A DNA stretch of 64,000 nt from Salvia splendens (taxonomy: Eukaryota > Streptophyta > Magnoliopsida > Lamiales > Lamiaceae): the NCBI RefSeq assembly GCF_004379255.2, contig NC_056036.1:38578076-38642075 (forward strand). The letters run 5' to 3'. Positions 20,533 through 34,045 of this stretch are shown here, piece by piece. Positions within the stretch are counted from its first letter, which is position 1, and each line of letters opens with the position of its first letter. Under the pieces are notes generated by a model, which was given only the letters and a program-made list of their open reading frames with translations, was not told the origin of the DNA and ran no database searches. The position numbers and the translations under genes were made by a program.

Positions 20533-23500
20533 TGTCACGACCGCCCTCACTAAGGATAGTAAAGACGGGGAAATCGTGACTAGGGAAGGGACTATGGAGC
20601 GGGGAAGAAGAAGGGGAAAACAATGAGAGACAACATCTTAAACAAAGCTTCAAAAGAAGAGTTTTAATCGATTAAACAATTAAGAAGCGGGTTAATATCT
20701 CAAGGTAAATAATGTTAAAAAGTAGTGTGGGGCAAAACGAAAGACTTTAACAAGAACGATTCGAAACACGGCAGCGAAAAACAAGTATTCAAGAGGAGAG
20801 TCATAGGATGACGCCCATGTTTGAAGACACGACGCATCTGGGAAGTCCTAAAGCTCACTCAACATCCGCCGCAACATCACCCCTCAACCTGCACATAAAG
20901 AAAAAAGGATATGCAGGGCTGAGTGCTTGTTGTACTCAATGGGCTCATGACGAAAACATTTTATAACAGTTATGTCATCCATACCGGTGAACTCGAGTTT
21001 TTACGTTTATTTAAGAAATATCACGAGTATCACAAAAACACTTTTCACAGACTGGCCGGTCAAAACAATCTCCCCACTTTCTATCAATCAATCAATCACA
21101 TCCTCTTACCATAGTGCGACGAAAGTGTGGCCACACTATTCGCCCACGAGACCGGCCGACTTGCAAGGACGGCTCCCGATCCCACCTGTGTACACAGCCT
21201 GATAGGGTTTGCGGCCCTACTCAGACCCGAATTCGTTTATCATAGCCCTATAGCCTAATGGAGCGAACTCACAAACTAGGCATCAAGCACAATCTCAACA
21301 TAGCCCTATAGCCTAACGGAGCAAGCTCAAACAAACTAGGCATCAGGCAACAATCTCAACATCAAAACAATCACGGCATGACATAACACTTTAAACCACC
21401 CTTATAACACCACATCATATTTTCGGAAAAATAAAGAGGTTTGAAAAGAAAGCCCACCTCGTCCGCTTAACAATTCACAATCCAACTTATGGCAACTCTC
21501 GTTCCTCGAGTTCACGAATACACAATCACCCTTGTCAACGACAACACAAGTCAGCCTTCCACAAAAACATATTACCATGCATGTCCTATCGTTTCTTTCA
21601 CCGTTCTCTCAAAATTACCCAACCCAACGTTCGTCACAAAGATGGAAAAACACACCATAGTATATTTCGATGTATCTCACGCGATCACATCATTAAACAC
21701 GTTCCTTTGATATACATGCATCATATAATGCTTTTAAACTTGAAAATAAATATCCTTTTATCAAAGCAGAAAACTGGCAGAAAACTGGCAGAACTGCGCG
21801 ACCGTTTTATAAAAATCACTAAAAATTCACCCGACCTCATATGAAGCTAAATTTTGGTCACAACACAGAATACACATTCAAGTTCATCCTGACAAATTTT
21901 CACACTGAAATCACGTCGTTTAGTCAGTCAAATCAATAATTAAACTCTCTGGTCGGAACATAAAATTTCTAACAGCACTGCGCAGTTCATTTGAAAACTT
22001 TACCATAAATTCATCCAATGCCTAAAAAGGCTGAAAATTTTACACGACTTAGAAGACACTTCAAATTTTTCATATAGTTCAAGAATCACATCAGTCAAAA
22101 AGAAAACGAAACATTCTTGGCGAGAACACAGGTTTCTGGCAGATTTGCGCAGTCAACTTCAAAAAATTATTAAAAATTCATTTTTTGATAAAAAGGGCTG
22201 AAATTCACACGAGACACGGAAAACACCTTGAGGTTTACTCAGTAAAAATTTCATATCAAAATTAGTTCGTTTGATGAGTCAATTACAGATCAGAAGCTAC
22301 TGGTCGTGCACCACAGATTTCAGGTTCATAGTTTCGAAAATAGGGTTTTCATCTTCCATCAAACAAACACCAACTTTTCATGCTGGAAAACACATAATCA
22401 TGCTTAAAAGGTTCTCATAATCATGTTTGCCCATAAACTCACATCATTCACCAAAGATTCAAATCAAACTTCACAAAATTGCATTCAAAACGCATACATA
22501 AATGCAAACACAAATTCCCCACCGATTAAATCCTTAGATTTGAAATCCCTACACTCACTAGATGCATGAGGGAGTCGAAAGAATGTTTAGATAGAGAGGA
22601 ATGAAGAATAGAGGTTTGATTGTACCTTTCTTGAACGAAACAATCGGTAGAAACGAATATAACTCTTGATTCTTCAACAAACTCTTGGCGAATCGAAAAG
22701 ATCTTGAGTAGAGTAGAAAAACAAGTGTGGGAGAAGATGGAGCAAGGGGATGGGCGTGTGATTTGAGAGGGAGGCGTGTGAGATGGGTTTAGGGTTAGGT
22801 TTTTGGTTTTATTTATAGAGTTAGGAAATAATATATCCACAATTAATTGAAGATTTGAGAGAATAAATCAAATAAAGATTTGAGAGATTTGGGGGGAGGG
22901 AAGCTTGAGTTATGGGGAGAAATAAGGGGAGGATTTTTGAAATCATAGCTATTTAATTAGCTTATGATTTAATTTGGTATTTCACGGAGTAGAATAAAAT
23001 AATACGGAGTAGAGAAATTTGTAAAATCCTTCAAAAATAATGAGAAGTAGGCGTGTGGTTTAAGGTTCCTCCCACCAGAAAAATTTCCAAATCTTTAATA
23101 GAATAAAGTAAGGCAAGATTGGCTAGAATATTCCAATTCATTCATGGAAAGAAATAAGTAAGAAATCAATTATAGAATACTTAATTTCTCCTCTCCCAAA
23201 AATAGGAGATTTCGAAAATCATGGAAAAATAAATAAGAATATTTTGGTTTTGGATTTAATTTGGATAAATATCCCAAAATAATTAAATAAATCCAAGAAA
23301 GAAGATATTACTTCCAATAAATAGAAAGGCCGAAAAGAATTCGAATAAAGTGGCTGGCACAAATATGCATGATCCTATTTAATTAAATCCCCCATTGGAA
23401 AACATATCATATTATTCCACATAACTCTCAACCATTAATTTCACAACGTTAACACAATCACATAGAAATCAATTTCCAAAAAATCATTTCCAAATCAACC

Positions 23501-23547
23501 TTCAAATTATTAAAACGAAATAAGTCACAAATTTTAGGGGTGATACA
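20533..23547 (-). mobile_element. Large solo LTR (3.0 kb) or LTR-bounded non-coding element
   Basis: The block begins TGTCACGACCGCCC and ends GGGGTGATACA, that is TG...CA, and a perfect 5-bp direct repeat TTTTA flanks it (20,528-20,532 and 23,548-23,552). No internal coding region or second LTR copy is seen. On the minus strand a TATA-like CTATAAATAAA lies near 22,810-22,820, which suggests transcription leftward. The TAGCCCTATAGCCTA motif repeats near 21,240 and 21,300, and a CTGCGCA motif recurs at about 21,795, 21,977 and 22,146. A 3-kb LTR would be large but is known for Ty3/Gypsy elements; the lineage cannot be told. It starts only 16 bases after the Harbinger target duplication. Confidence 0.72.
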
Positions 23548-23699
23548 TTTTATTTACTGATACAGAAGAATGACTTGTGTATACATTTAATACTAGCACT
23601 GAATACACAAAATTATTGTAAAATAGGAAAGTGGAAAATATATACAGCTGCAAGCCTGCAACGTAACTTTATTATATACTACATATTTAATCCGTGTCC

Positions 23700-25768
23700 T
23701 GATTTTTGGATTTATTGGCTGGCGACAGCCTGTCAGCAACAAAACTCCCACTCTCTCTCCTGAAAGACTACTCTCCCCTACCTTTTATTATTTGATTTCT
23801 TCTCTCTCTCCCTCTCCTCTTCGCTTGCATTTTGTTTTCTCTCACTAGGGGTTTTCTGGCATTTCTCCGGAATTTCAGATTCAACGTCGTAGCTTGCCGG
23901 ATCATTCACAACTCGTAAGCTTTCTGCACTTCCTCCTTTTTTTTCCCTTTTTTTTCTATTTTATATGTTCGATTATTGTCCCTTTTTAGGAAATTTTCTT
24001 CGAATTGAAGTGGCTATTTCTAGGTTTAGCGATTTTCACACGAATGGGCGGATGGTTTCGTGGCTGTGTTTTTCCTATTTGTTATTAACGTTTTAATTGT
24101 TGTTTGTAATTTCCTTTTTCCGTGCATGTTGCGGTCTTTGATTTCCTAGACGTTTTTATGTAGATATATTATTAATTCAGATAAATTTATAGCTTGGAGA
24201 GTTGGTTGGTTAATCCGTTGCTTAAAGAAGCCAGTATTCAACAATAGAGAGACTAAGTTTCTCGTTTGGCATTTTTATATTTGTTTGGATTGTACATGTA
24301 CCTTTTGTTGTACAAACAGTTGAGGTTGATGCGCTCAGACTTGCAGCTGCAGGATAAAATATATGCATGTCAAGTGAATTTTGTAAATCGTTTTAATGAG
24401 TTGCCAATTTGTAATTTAGTTTGATTTAGGTGACTGCTGCTTTATGATATTATCTACTTTGGCTGTTGGTCTCCTGACCATTTTGCTGGATAATATTTCG
24501 GATATAGGAAATATATCAGAATTTTGTGTCTGGTTAGATCAGATTAGAGTTCAGCTGATGCTTAATGGATAATTCTATCTGATACTAGGCACTAGCTCAG
24601 ATTTGGTTCTCATCACCTGTTGATACCAATGAGGAATGTCCAATTCCATTTGAAGGTTTCTGGATCTTCTCTCATTTTGTGCTTCATCTGCAGCAATTAG
24701 TTTATAATAAACAAATTCTCGTAAGATTAAAATGAGGTGGTCGAAATATAGCTTTATCTATTTGAATATCTATTTTTTTAGCAAAAGGTGTTTTAAATAA
24801 AAAAGAGTTATTGGAAAGTGTAAATTTTTCATATTTAGAGACACAGTTTCCAAGTGTAACCCTTGACAAGCGAAACCTAGTTTCCCATACTATCCATTGA
24901 ACAACTTATCCTGGACTGAAAAGTTACTTGATACAGTAATTCTCTATTATGCTGATAGCTTAGTACTGGATCATGGTTTATGGCTCTGTATAAAGGTTTC
25001 CATGCTCTGTCAATCAGTCTTCACTCTTCACCTAGAGTATACTTAGGTTGAACTTAGCCAATGTCACTTGTAACTGTTTGCTAGGAGCTGAATGGTTTGT
25101 GTTTGTAGAGACATATGACATACTACTGATCAAATAAGCTGCAATTTCTGTGTTCAATTGTCTGATCACATGCTTGGTTTATCTCATTAATTTTTTTTTA
25201 TATTAGTTCAGCCTATAAGGTGTTGCTACTTTTGTATTGGAATTTGATTTGTTGTCTTGGTGTCTGTTGACAAGTTACACTATCGTGTTTTAGTGGACTG
25301 AATTTCTGTAATCATCGTGGTGAAGTTTTCTTTACTGAATTGGTTGCTCTGGGATCTTTTGCTCACATTGCATTGCATTAGTTGACATGTTATATCTTCA
25401 AAAGCTCCCCCCATCTTTTATTCCTTTGCCATCTGCATTATTTGGTCAATGCTTTAAGATACTTCAAAAGAAGAAGTTATTCTTTATTCCTATGACTACT
25501 ACAATTTTGAATAGTATTTTTATCAATGAAATCCGTGAAAGCTATTACCCCACTTGCCCTGTGACCTGTTGCTTGTATTTTCCTGAAAACTGCTTGCCAG
25601 TCAATGACTTCTTCCTGTTTGACTGACTTTGGTGTCGTTGTCATTATTGTTATAGTTGTTTCAGGTATTATTGACTTGTTTGCTGGTCCTGTGGAGTCCC
25701 TTACTGAATAGAAGATATTATTGTGTCCATGCTGGCGGAGAGCATGCGTGGAATCTGTGCTTTGGGTA
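23700..25768 (+). promoter_or_regulatory. Promoter, leader exon and leader intron of the seven-span membrane protein gene
   Basis: A CT-rich stretch at 23,750-23,830, typical of plant 5' leaders, precedes a likely leader exon ending at CACAACTC followed by GTAAGC (23,914). A T-rich acceptor TTGTTTCAG at about 25,656-25,664 precedes the coding exon, so a leader intron of about 1.75 kb is inferred. TATATACTACATATTT near 23,672-23,690 may be the TATA region. Intron boundaries are by eye. Confidence 0.5.
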
Positions 25769-26938
25769 ATGCCCCAGTCGAGATTTGTTGCTGATGCACT
25801 TGGTGTGGTGACAATTGGCCTTGTTGCTGTGTTGGTCGTTCTGGGGTTGTTCTGTATCGTGTACTCATTTTACTTCCGCAGTCAGATCCTTGGGCAACGT
25901 TTCAGTCAGCTTAGTTATTTTAGTGGTCCTTGGATTATCAGAAATACATACATCTTCTTTGCAGTTTGGTGGGGTGTTGGTGAAATTATCCGGTTGAATT
26001 TGTTGAGGCACCATGGAAGATTCTTGGATGCCCTCACTTTGGAATGGCAGGAAAATGTCTGCAAATGCTACATCATTTCGAACCTGGGATTTGCAGAACC
26101 ATGCCTGTTTCTTACACTCACTTTTCTTCTTCGCGCATCTCTACAAAGGTCTGGACCTTTAGGTCACAAGTGGAATGCCAAAACGACCGGTTTTGTTCTT
26201 GTTTATTGCATCCCGTTGTTCATTCTTCAGCTAGTAGTTATCTTAATTGGACCAAAGTATAAGAAGGACCATAATCCGAAATTGCCTTCTTATTTTGTCA
26301 GAGCAGCTTCTTCTGAGGCAAATCACGATTCAGCCTTCTGCACGTACCCTCTACTGAGTACCATCTTTCTTGGCCTTTTTGCTACCATCATAACTATCTA
26401 CTTGTTATGGCTTGGTAGGAGAATTCTTCATTTGGTGATTAATAAGGGTTTGCAGAAGAGAGTGTACATGTTGATCTTTTCTATCTCCGGTTTCTTCCCA
26501 TTAAGAGTTGTTCTGCTTGGTTTGTCGGTCCTAGCTGATCCAGAAAAACCTGTGTTCGACGCCATATCATTCTTGTCCTTTCTTTCCCTTTTATGCTGTG
26601 CAGGGGTGGGTATTTGCATACTCGTATACCTTCCTATAGCAGATTCTTTATCATTGAGGAATCTGCCAATAGATACAGAAGCTAGGAGGGGGGCTGCTGG
26701 TAATGAGTGGAATGATACAAATTGGTTAATTGCTAATCAGAGCCCAGTTGAAGGAGATCTTGTTAGTAGAAACTCATCTGCCTCCTCGGGAAAAGGTGGA
26801 TCAATTTCTTTCCATGCAAATGAAACCTCAGGAGCAGCTTTTGTGGAACTAAGCCTCTTCAGTCCTAGCCAGCATTCAAGTCCACCTGGGTCTCCTAGAG
26901 TTGTCGGCTGGTCTATGGTTGCTCCCGCGCAAGGTTAA
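25769..26938 (+). CDS. Plant-specific seven-span membrane protein of unknown function
   Basis: A single coding exon of 389 aa starts at the first in-frame ATG (MPQSRFVADALGVVTIG). Hydrophobic segments sit at about residues 10-35, 53-77, 100-122, 138-160, 192-214, 228-250 and 262-288, so seven spans. The membrane part is followed by a soluble Ser/Gly/Asn-rich tail of about 95 residues ending SQHSSPPGSPRVVGWSMVAP. The overall look (FSQLSYFSGPWIIRNTYIFF, GVGEIIRLNLLR) matches an uncharacterised land-plant family that I recall but cannot name with certainty. The charged RR/KR residues between spans 5 and 6 suggest a cytosolic loop. The seven-span topology invites comparison with receptors, but no receptor motif is visible and I assign no function. 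Confidence 0.85.
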   Translation: MPQSRFVADALGVVTIGLVAVLVVLGLFCIVYSFYFRSQILGQRFSQLSYFSGPWIIRNTYIFFAVWWGVGEIIRLNLLRHHGRFLDALTLEWQENVCKCYIISNLGFAEPCLFLTLTFLLRASLQRSGPLGHKWNAKTTGFVLVYCIPLFILQLVVILIGPKYKKDHNPKLPSYFVRAASSEANHDSAFCTYPLLSTIFLGLFATIITIYLLWLGRRILHLVINKGLQKRVYMLIFSISGFFPLRVVLLGLSVLADPEKPVFDAISFLSFLSLLCCAGVGICILVYLPIADSLSLRNLPIDTEARRGAAGNEWNDTNWLIANQSPVEGDLVSRNSSASSGKGGSISFHANETSGAAFVELSLFSPSQHSSPPGSPRVVGWSMVAPAQG

Positions 26939-27370
26939 ATTAGCTGCTGAGAGGCCAGGCCTGATGCCGAACATTTTTGCGCTCAACTCAGTACTGTCTG
27001 TAAAGGATGTAGCTCTTTAATAATGATTGCTAATTTTGCTTCTGGTTTTGAGATAGTTGTTTGCTTTTTTATGTTCTTTTTTTAGTTTTTTATCCACCTT
27101 CTTTTTCTTGGTGGCACTGTTAATCTGTATCTCCTAAGTTTGGTTTGTTGACGATTTTACATCTTCACTAATGATTGATATGCTTCTCAAGTTTCTGTTT
27201 CTGTATTGATGATCAAATTCGTTATCTGCCCAAGTTTGTTTGATCTTGTATAGAATGTTTGTCAGAGTATGTGACAATCTTTAAAGGGGTAATGAAAGTT
27301 GATTCATCTAAGTTATCATAGCAAACAGTGATGATTATATGTGGCAAATAAATTACACACCAAATTCTTA
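26939..27370. other. 3' flank of the membrane protein gene, then spacer
   Basis: T-rich 3' untranslated sequence follows the stop, with no clear AATAAA. No further gene before the MITE at 27,371. Confidence 0.45.
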
Positions 27371-27640
27371 GGGCATCAATGGCGCCAGTCTCGGCGGAAT
27401 TCGACCGGCGTGCCGGAATTCCGCGGCGGACGTCCGCCATTATGGAATTCTGTCGAGGACACCGCAGTTCCGCGGCGTTACGCGGAATTTCGTCGCGACG
27501 GGCTTGCGGACATCCGCCATTGCGTTGACTCCCACAGACTTCCGCGCGGAATTCCCGTTTATTGCATTAATTTTTTTTTTAATTTCTATATATACGGCTC
27601 GTTGAACTGCATTTTATTCGCACCACTTGTTTTAACAAGT

Positions 27641-27684
<44 letters not shown>

Positions 27685-27975
27685 GGATCGTGGAATTTTT
27701 TTCCCTATTTGTGTTGAAATTTTAATTCCGTAAATTGTTTAATTCCGGAAATTGTTTAATTTGTGAATTTGTGGTTTTTTTAATTGTGGGAAGTCCTTGG
27801 GGATGTACGCTACTGTGCAGTGGTAAGTTCTTATGACGTGGCAGTGCGGTGAAAAGTCCGTATGACGTGGAGTGGTAAGTTCTTATGACGTGGCAGTGCG
27901 GTGGAAAGTCCGTATGACGTGGCATGCGGTGTTTTTGGGAATTCCGCGGAGAATTTTGCGCCACTGCTGATGCTC
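27371..27975. mobile_element. Tourist-type MITE, 605 bp
   Basis: The ends GGGCATCAATGGCGCCAGT and the reverse complement of GAGCATCAGCAGTGGCGC pair, with TTA on both sides (27,368-27,370 and 27,976-27,978). Inside are GGAATTCCGCGG-type palindromic motifs near both ends, an (AT)n run at 27,644-27,683, and two tandem GTGGTAAGTTCTTATGACG segments near 27,820-27,900. No coding capacity. Confidence 0.87.
27644..27683. repeat. (AT)20 microsatellite
   Basis: About twenty uninterrupted AT dinucleotides inside the MITE. Confidence 0.97.
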
Positions 27976-28230
27976 TTAAGATTGAAGAGAAATTGGAACT
28001 TAAATTTTGTAATTATTAAAAATTGTGAAATTAAAATCCATTAGATCGTAAACTTCCTTCTACATTTAGCTGGTCGCTTCTCCATGAATCCCTCCACACT
28101 TGTCTCTCCCCATTGATTTCTTTATTTTATTTTTAAATTCAGAAATAGCTACATATTGCTTGAGATTTGTTAGGCGGTTGCACGGAAAAAAGCAACAACA
28201 CAAGGAAAGAGCGATTGCTGAATCGTTTGA

Positions 28231-29670
<1,440 letters not shown>

Positions 29671-30705
29671 GAACTCAGAGCTAGTGTTTTTAGTTTCCTG
29701 ATGAGCTAAGAGATACATAAATTGTTGTTTTTTTCAAGACAAATTAAGTACTTAGTTAGATGCTTTGGTAGATGAGAGCATCATATTTTTACATGGCTTT
29801 CTTCTACATATTGTTCATGCGGAACCATTGGTGGACATCCATCGCAAAATATTATTATCTCTAAATTTAGAATATATAGCCTCTATTAATATGTTTTTCT
29901 GCGTTCACTTGTTTATGACATTGAAATATGATCATACTATAATTTACTTTGAAATTTTAACTATACGTATGAATTTTTTTCAAAATATTCAAAAGATACG
30001 TTCAGTTTCATGTATGGTACTATAAATTTTTATCTATTAAGCACAAACTTTATTTTTTTTGAATTTTCGTTTTGATATTTTGCCTATAGACTATAGTGGT
30101 AGGTGTTGCGGTCTCCTTGAAAAACATACTCCTACTTAACAATTTAAGTACTCCAGTTTTTCTCCTATGAGCCCATTCTTTTGCAAACTAAGTACATGCA
30201 AACTAAAATTTGCATCTTTACATTTTTAAATTTGATGTCAACATATAACATCAGTACAAAATACAATATTTAAACATATGAATGTGTTAGACATTTATGT
30301 TTATATTTTTCAAGTTGAAGTCATTTAAAAATATCAACCGATATTTAAACATATGAATGTGCTTACATTTGTGTTTATATTTTTTTAAGTCATTTGTAAT
30401 ACATCAAATCTTTAAATTTAATTGTCTAGATTTTAGTTTGTATATTTCGCAGGAGAGATGCAGTTTGCCGTATAGTAGGACCCTATACTATAATATAAAT
30501 ATATTTGGACTTTGGATTACTTCAGATTGCAAAATAACTATAAGTATTAAATTTTGGTTTGGTTCAAATCATATTTTTGAATCTTCTGATATTTTGCTCA
30601 CCCCTATATATATATATGTCTGTCGTTATAATCTATGTTATGTTGCTCAAGAATAATCGAGATGATTTCAAACAAAAATGATGACAGACTACTAAAATAT
30701 TGTAA
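29671..30705. other. AT-rich spacer downstream of cytochrome c
   Basis: The 3' flank of cytochrome c is followed by AT-rich sequence with a short repeat (CATATGAATGTG at about 30,276 and 30,349). No gene or defined element was recognised. Confidence 0.5.
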
Positions 30706-32266
30706 GAGTGTCCACAATAAGGAAGCTCCGGCGGCGCCGCGGCTCCCTATTGCGGTGGACAGAAGCGCCGGGCGGGGAGGGGCGGAAAGGCCAGCGCTGA
30801 GTAGGCGGTGTGGACTGGGCGGGGTTGATGAAGGAGACGAAGAAGCACCAATGGAGAAAAGTAAGCCTTGCTTCTAAATGTGGATGTTGCGAATCACCGA
30901 GAGTGGAATCGAGGGAGCACTTATTTTTGCAAGGAGAAGTAGCAGGGGAAGTGTGGAGAAGAACTGCAAATTGGTTCCCTAACTTACCGAAATGGAATGA
31001 AAGAGTGATTGATTTCGAGGCTCGAATAAGATTTTGGCACCGTAGGCTATGTCAATCGAACAAGCTACATGTCAGCTCGGTCATCCCCTGCCTCATTCTA
31101 TGGTTCATTTGGACGGAACGTAACAACTACATACATCGAGGAGTGAAGATGACAGCAGAAAATGTGTTCCAAAGAATCAAGACTTACTTGCAAAACATGA
31201 TCAAAGCAGGTAAATTGGGAAGGAAGGAGTGGGAAGGATGCAACAATCTAGAGAATTTTGATACAACCATTTGGATCGAGAGACCAAGAAAGCTCATTAA
31301 AACAGTCAGACGGATTCCGCCGGACACGGGCTGGTTAAAGCTCAATATCAAGGGAGTGTGGACCCGGTCAGGCGCAGGGGCGGGAGGAATTTTCCGAGCC
31401 GCTAGCAGCAACATTGTCCGAGGCTTTTTTTGAAAAGTGACAGCAGCGTCGGCTCTTGATGCGGAGCTGCAAGCACTTTCCCTCGGCCTTGAGATGGTTA
31501 CAGGTAGGGGTAGAAAAGTGTGGATTGAATCGGACTCTAAAGAAGTGATCTCCTTAATTCAACACAACAAACCCGGGCCGGCACATCTACGACATCAAAC
31601 GACATTCATCCGAAACAAATTGAAGGAGGTTGTTGCCAAGTATTCCCACTGCTATAACGTCGGAAACAAAGCAGCGGAATATGCAGCGAAGCTAGGGAGT
31701 CCCGAGAATGGCCAGCAGGAATTTGACCGTGACACATCCCCGACGATGATCAAAGCGTTGGCAAGAATGGATCAACTCAACATGACGAATTTCCAATTCC
31801 TAAGGCACTAGTAGGATGGTGAAGTTTGGTGAACATAGGTTGACCTTACTGTAATTTTTGAGGTGGGTAATTTGGTGTCACTCACATGTGTGCGGAGGGG
31901 ACAACAAATTACTCCCTACGTGGGCTCCATGTCACTTTTGGGCATAAAGCGTGTAAATGGTCTTTTATGATATGAAGGGATGAGGGACCCACGAACACTC
32001 CACCACAATGGTGTTAAAAAAAAGATGGAATTTTTGATTTTTTTTTGTTTTTTCGTTTTTTTTGGGTTTTGACTTGAAAAAGGGAGCTGAGTTAGTTCAA
32101 TTAAAATTTTTATTCTAACTGAATTAAAATATGCTAATAATTGATAAAATAATGTGATATATAGCTTGAGAGTGTCCTCTATTACTGTGAATACTTTTTT
32201 TTTTGTGACCGTAGACAAATAAAAAATGGTCGTGGACAAAAAAAAAGTGGCTTGTCGTGGACACTC
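30706..32266 (+). mobile_element. Tourist/Harbinger-type element containing a LINE-like RNase H fragment
   Basis: GAGTGTCCACAATAAGG at the left end and the reverse complement of GAGTGTCCACGACAAGCC at the right end pair as inverted repeats. TAA flanks both sides (30,703-30,705 and 32,267-32,269). The first 130 bp are GC-rich as in other Tourist elements here, and the last 350 bp are AT-rich. Between them lies an RNase H pseudogene (separate entry). Either a retroelement fragment inserted into the MITE or the transposon captured it. Confidence 0.65.
30830..31811 (+). pseudogene. C-terminal fragment of a LINE-type RNase H protein
   Basis: In one frame, with one in-frame stop (TGA at 31,431-31,433), the sequence reads a zinc-binding-like segment (CGCCESPRVESREHLFLQG), a linker (WFIWTERNNYIHRG) and an RNase H-like domain (WLKLNIKGVW; AELQALSLGLEM; KVWIESDSKEVISLI; NVGNKAAEYAAKLG). 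This is the tail of plant non-LTR reverse transcriptase proteins. The usual first catalytic Asp (N-D-G) is replaced (NIKG), so the nuclease would be dead even without the stop. No reverse transcriptase part precedes it. Confidence 0.8.
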
Positions 32267-32338
32267 TAACATCGTTGCAAGGTTGAATTTGACATCTATT
32301 CGGCTTCATACCAATTCTATCGTAGACTATTCATGTTA

Positions 32339-32723
32339 GGGCATCCACAATGGGACGGATGTCCCGGCGGACATCCCGACGGGCTTTCCAAAAACACCTC
32401 CTGCCACGTCATAAGGACATCCCACTACACAATGACGGACATCCACAAAAAACAATAAAAAAATCGGGACGTCCGCCGGGACGTCCGTCGTGTCAACGCA
32501 ATGACGGACATCCCGACGGACGTCCCGGAAAGCCGCGGAACTCCGGTGTCCTCAGCGGACGTCCGTATCCGTATGCATGTTGCCTAATGGCGGACGTCCC
32601 GCGCGGACGTCCGGCACGCCGGTCCGACGTCTGCCGGGACATCCGCCATTGTGGATGTTCTTGCGCGGGACGTCCGCCACGCCGGTCCGACTTCTGCCGG
32701 GACATTCGCCATTGTGGATGTTC
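32339..32723. mobile_element. Tourist-type MITE, 385 bp
   Basis: The ends GGGCATCCACAATGGGACGG and the reverse complement of GAACATCCACAATGGCG pair. TTA flanks both sides (32,336-32,338 and 32,724-32,726). The interior is a GC-rich lattice of inverted GGACGTCCG and GCCGGGACATCC motifs, so it folds strongly. The right end is partly duplicated (GCCACGCCGGTCCGACTTCTG occurs twice in similar form near 32,620 and 32,680). Confidence 0.88.
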
Positions 32724-32787
32724 TTAGTATAAGCTTTCAACTGTAGCTCAAAACTTTCGGATTTCACGCTAAACTGTCCGGCCAATC

Positions 32788-32881
32788 GGCTCAATTTTTT
32801 TTATATTTCTATAGATAAATTTATATCTATATAACTCAATTTTTTTTATATTTCTATAGATAAATTTATATCTATATAACT
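32788..32881. repeat. Two tandem copies of a 45-bp AT-rich unit
   Basis: CTCAATTTTTTTTATATTTC through TTTATATCTATATAA occurs twice back to back and identically. It lies in spacer (32,724-33,207) in which nothing else was recognised. Confidence 0.9.
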
Positions 32882-33207
32882 CACAAATGTATAAAGATAA
32901 AATAAAAAAAAAATACTCCATGATGTGTATAACTTTTAAATAATATTTTTAAATATATTTTCATTTGCATATAATAAAAATATATACGTAAAAACTATTT
33001 GGACTATGATATTCGATCCTGTCACATTGCACGCTATTCGATTTCGAGTGATTTTAATTGCTAATTATCAATGCCATCCCTGTAAAATACTCAGCCAAGA
33101 GTGAATTCTAGATTGTTGCGAGATTAAATGGAGTATATAAACATAGAATTTTATTTACACTGTAAGTCTATTCTGGAGCAGAGCCATAGACCCATAGATA
33201 AGCCTCA

Positions 33208-33837
33208 GAGCATCTCCAATGGCGGCGTCGGCACCGACACGCTGATTTTTCGCGGACGCCGGTGCTGACGCCGAACCATTGCGAGCGGCGTCGTCGAAAT
33301 CGGCGTGCCCACGCTGATTCTTGGGCTGACGCCGATTCTCACGCCGATCCTCACGGCGCCATTGTAGGCACCGGATCGGCTTCAGACCGGCGTCGGACGG
33401 ATACCTGCGTGAAGAATTGGAGGGGGTTTCAGAGGGATACCGGCGGGAGTAGCCGCGGCGTTGGTGGCGACGACGGAAGCGAGGACGGCGGCGAGGAGTG
33501 ATTTTTTATGTAATTTTTTTATTGTACTTTTTAATTTTTGTACTTTTTAAAAAATTAATGTAATTTTTTTAAAATTATTGTACTTTTTTAAATTTTAATA
33601 GTATTATTCAATTTTCCCGTATTTGTCTCGTAAATTAAATTCTGTATGTTGCTACGATTGTAAATTAAATTATATAATTGTTATTAGTGATGTAGATAGA
33701 CTATGGGAAGACTAGGTGAGGGCTATTGTATGTCCAGTTGCATGTCCAGATGATGTGGCATGAGGATTTTAGTGCTGATGATGTGGTGAGAAGGATAGGT
33801 GAGGGCTATTGGACGTCCCCAACCGTTGAAGATGCTC
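33208..33837. mobile_element. Probable Tourist-type MITE or composite
   Basis: The left end GAGCATCTCCAATGGCGGCG and the right end GTTGAAGATGCTC pair over their outer 12 bases. The flanks are TCA and TTA, so the duplication is imperfect or one end belongs to another insertion. The left 300 bp are GC-rich. The right part repeats GTGAGGGCTATTG (33,717 and 33,800). It lies within about 210 bases of the ATG of the following gene. Confidence 0.5.
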
Positions 33838-34045
33838 TTAGATGCTACTGCATTCCATTGGTATTTGAATTTCTCTCTCCTCTCTCTCACACACACATAT
33901 ACTCCTTTTGTGTAGTCTGTGTAAGAGGCATGCAGGATAAAAAACCCTCCCACATTTGAGTCAACTTAGCATCACAAGTAGTACTAGCTTTTTCTCCAAG
34001 GGATTTACGCGGAAAAGAACACGAATTTGTACCAGAAAAGGGCTG

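Noticed and set aside
27341..27733. 130-residue open frame at 27.3-27.7 kb
   Set aside because: It crosses the MITE boundary and reads through the (AT)n run, with no recognisable domain.
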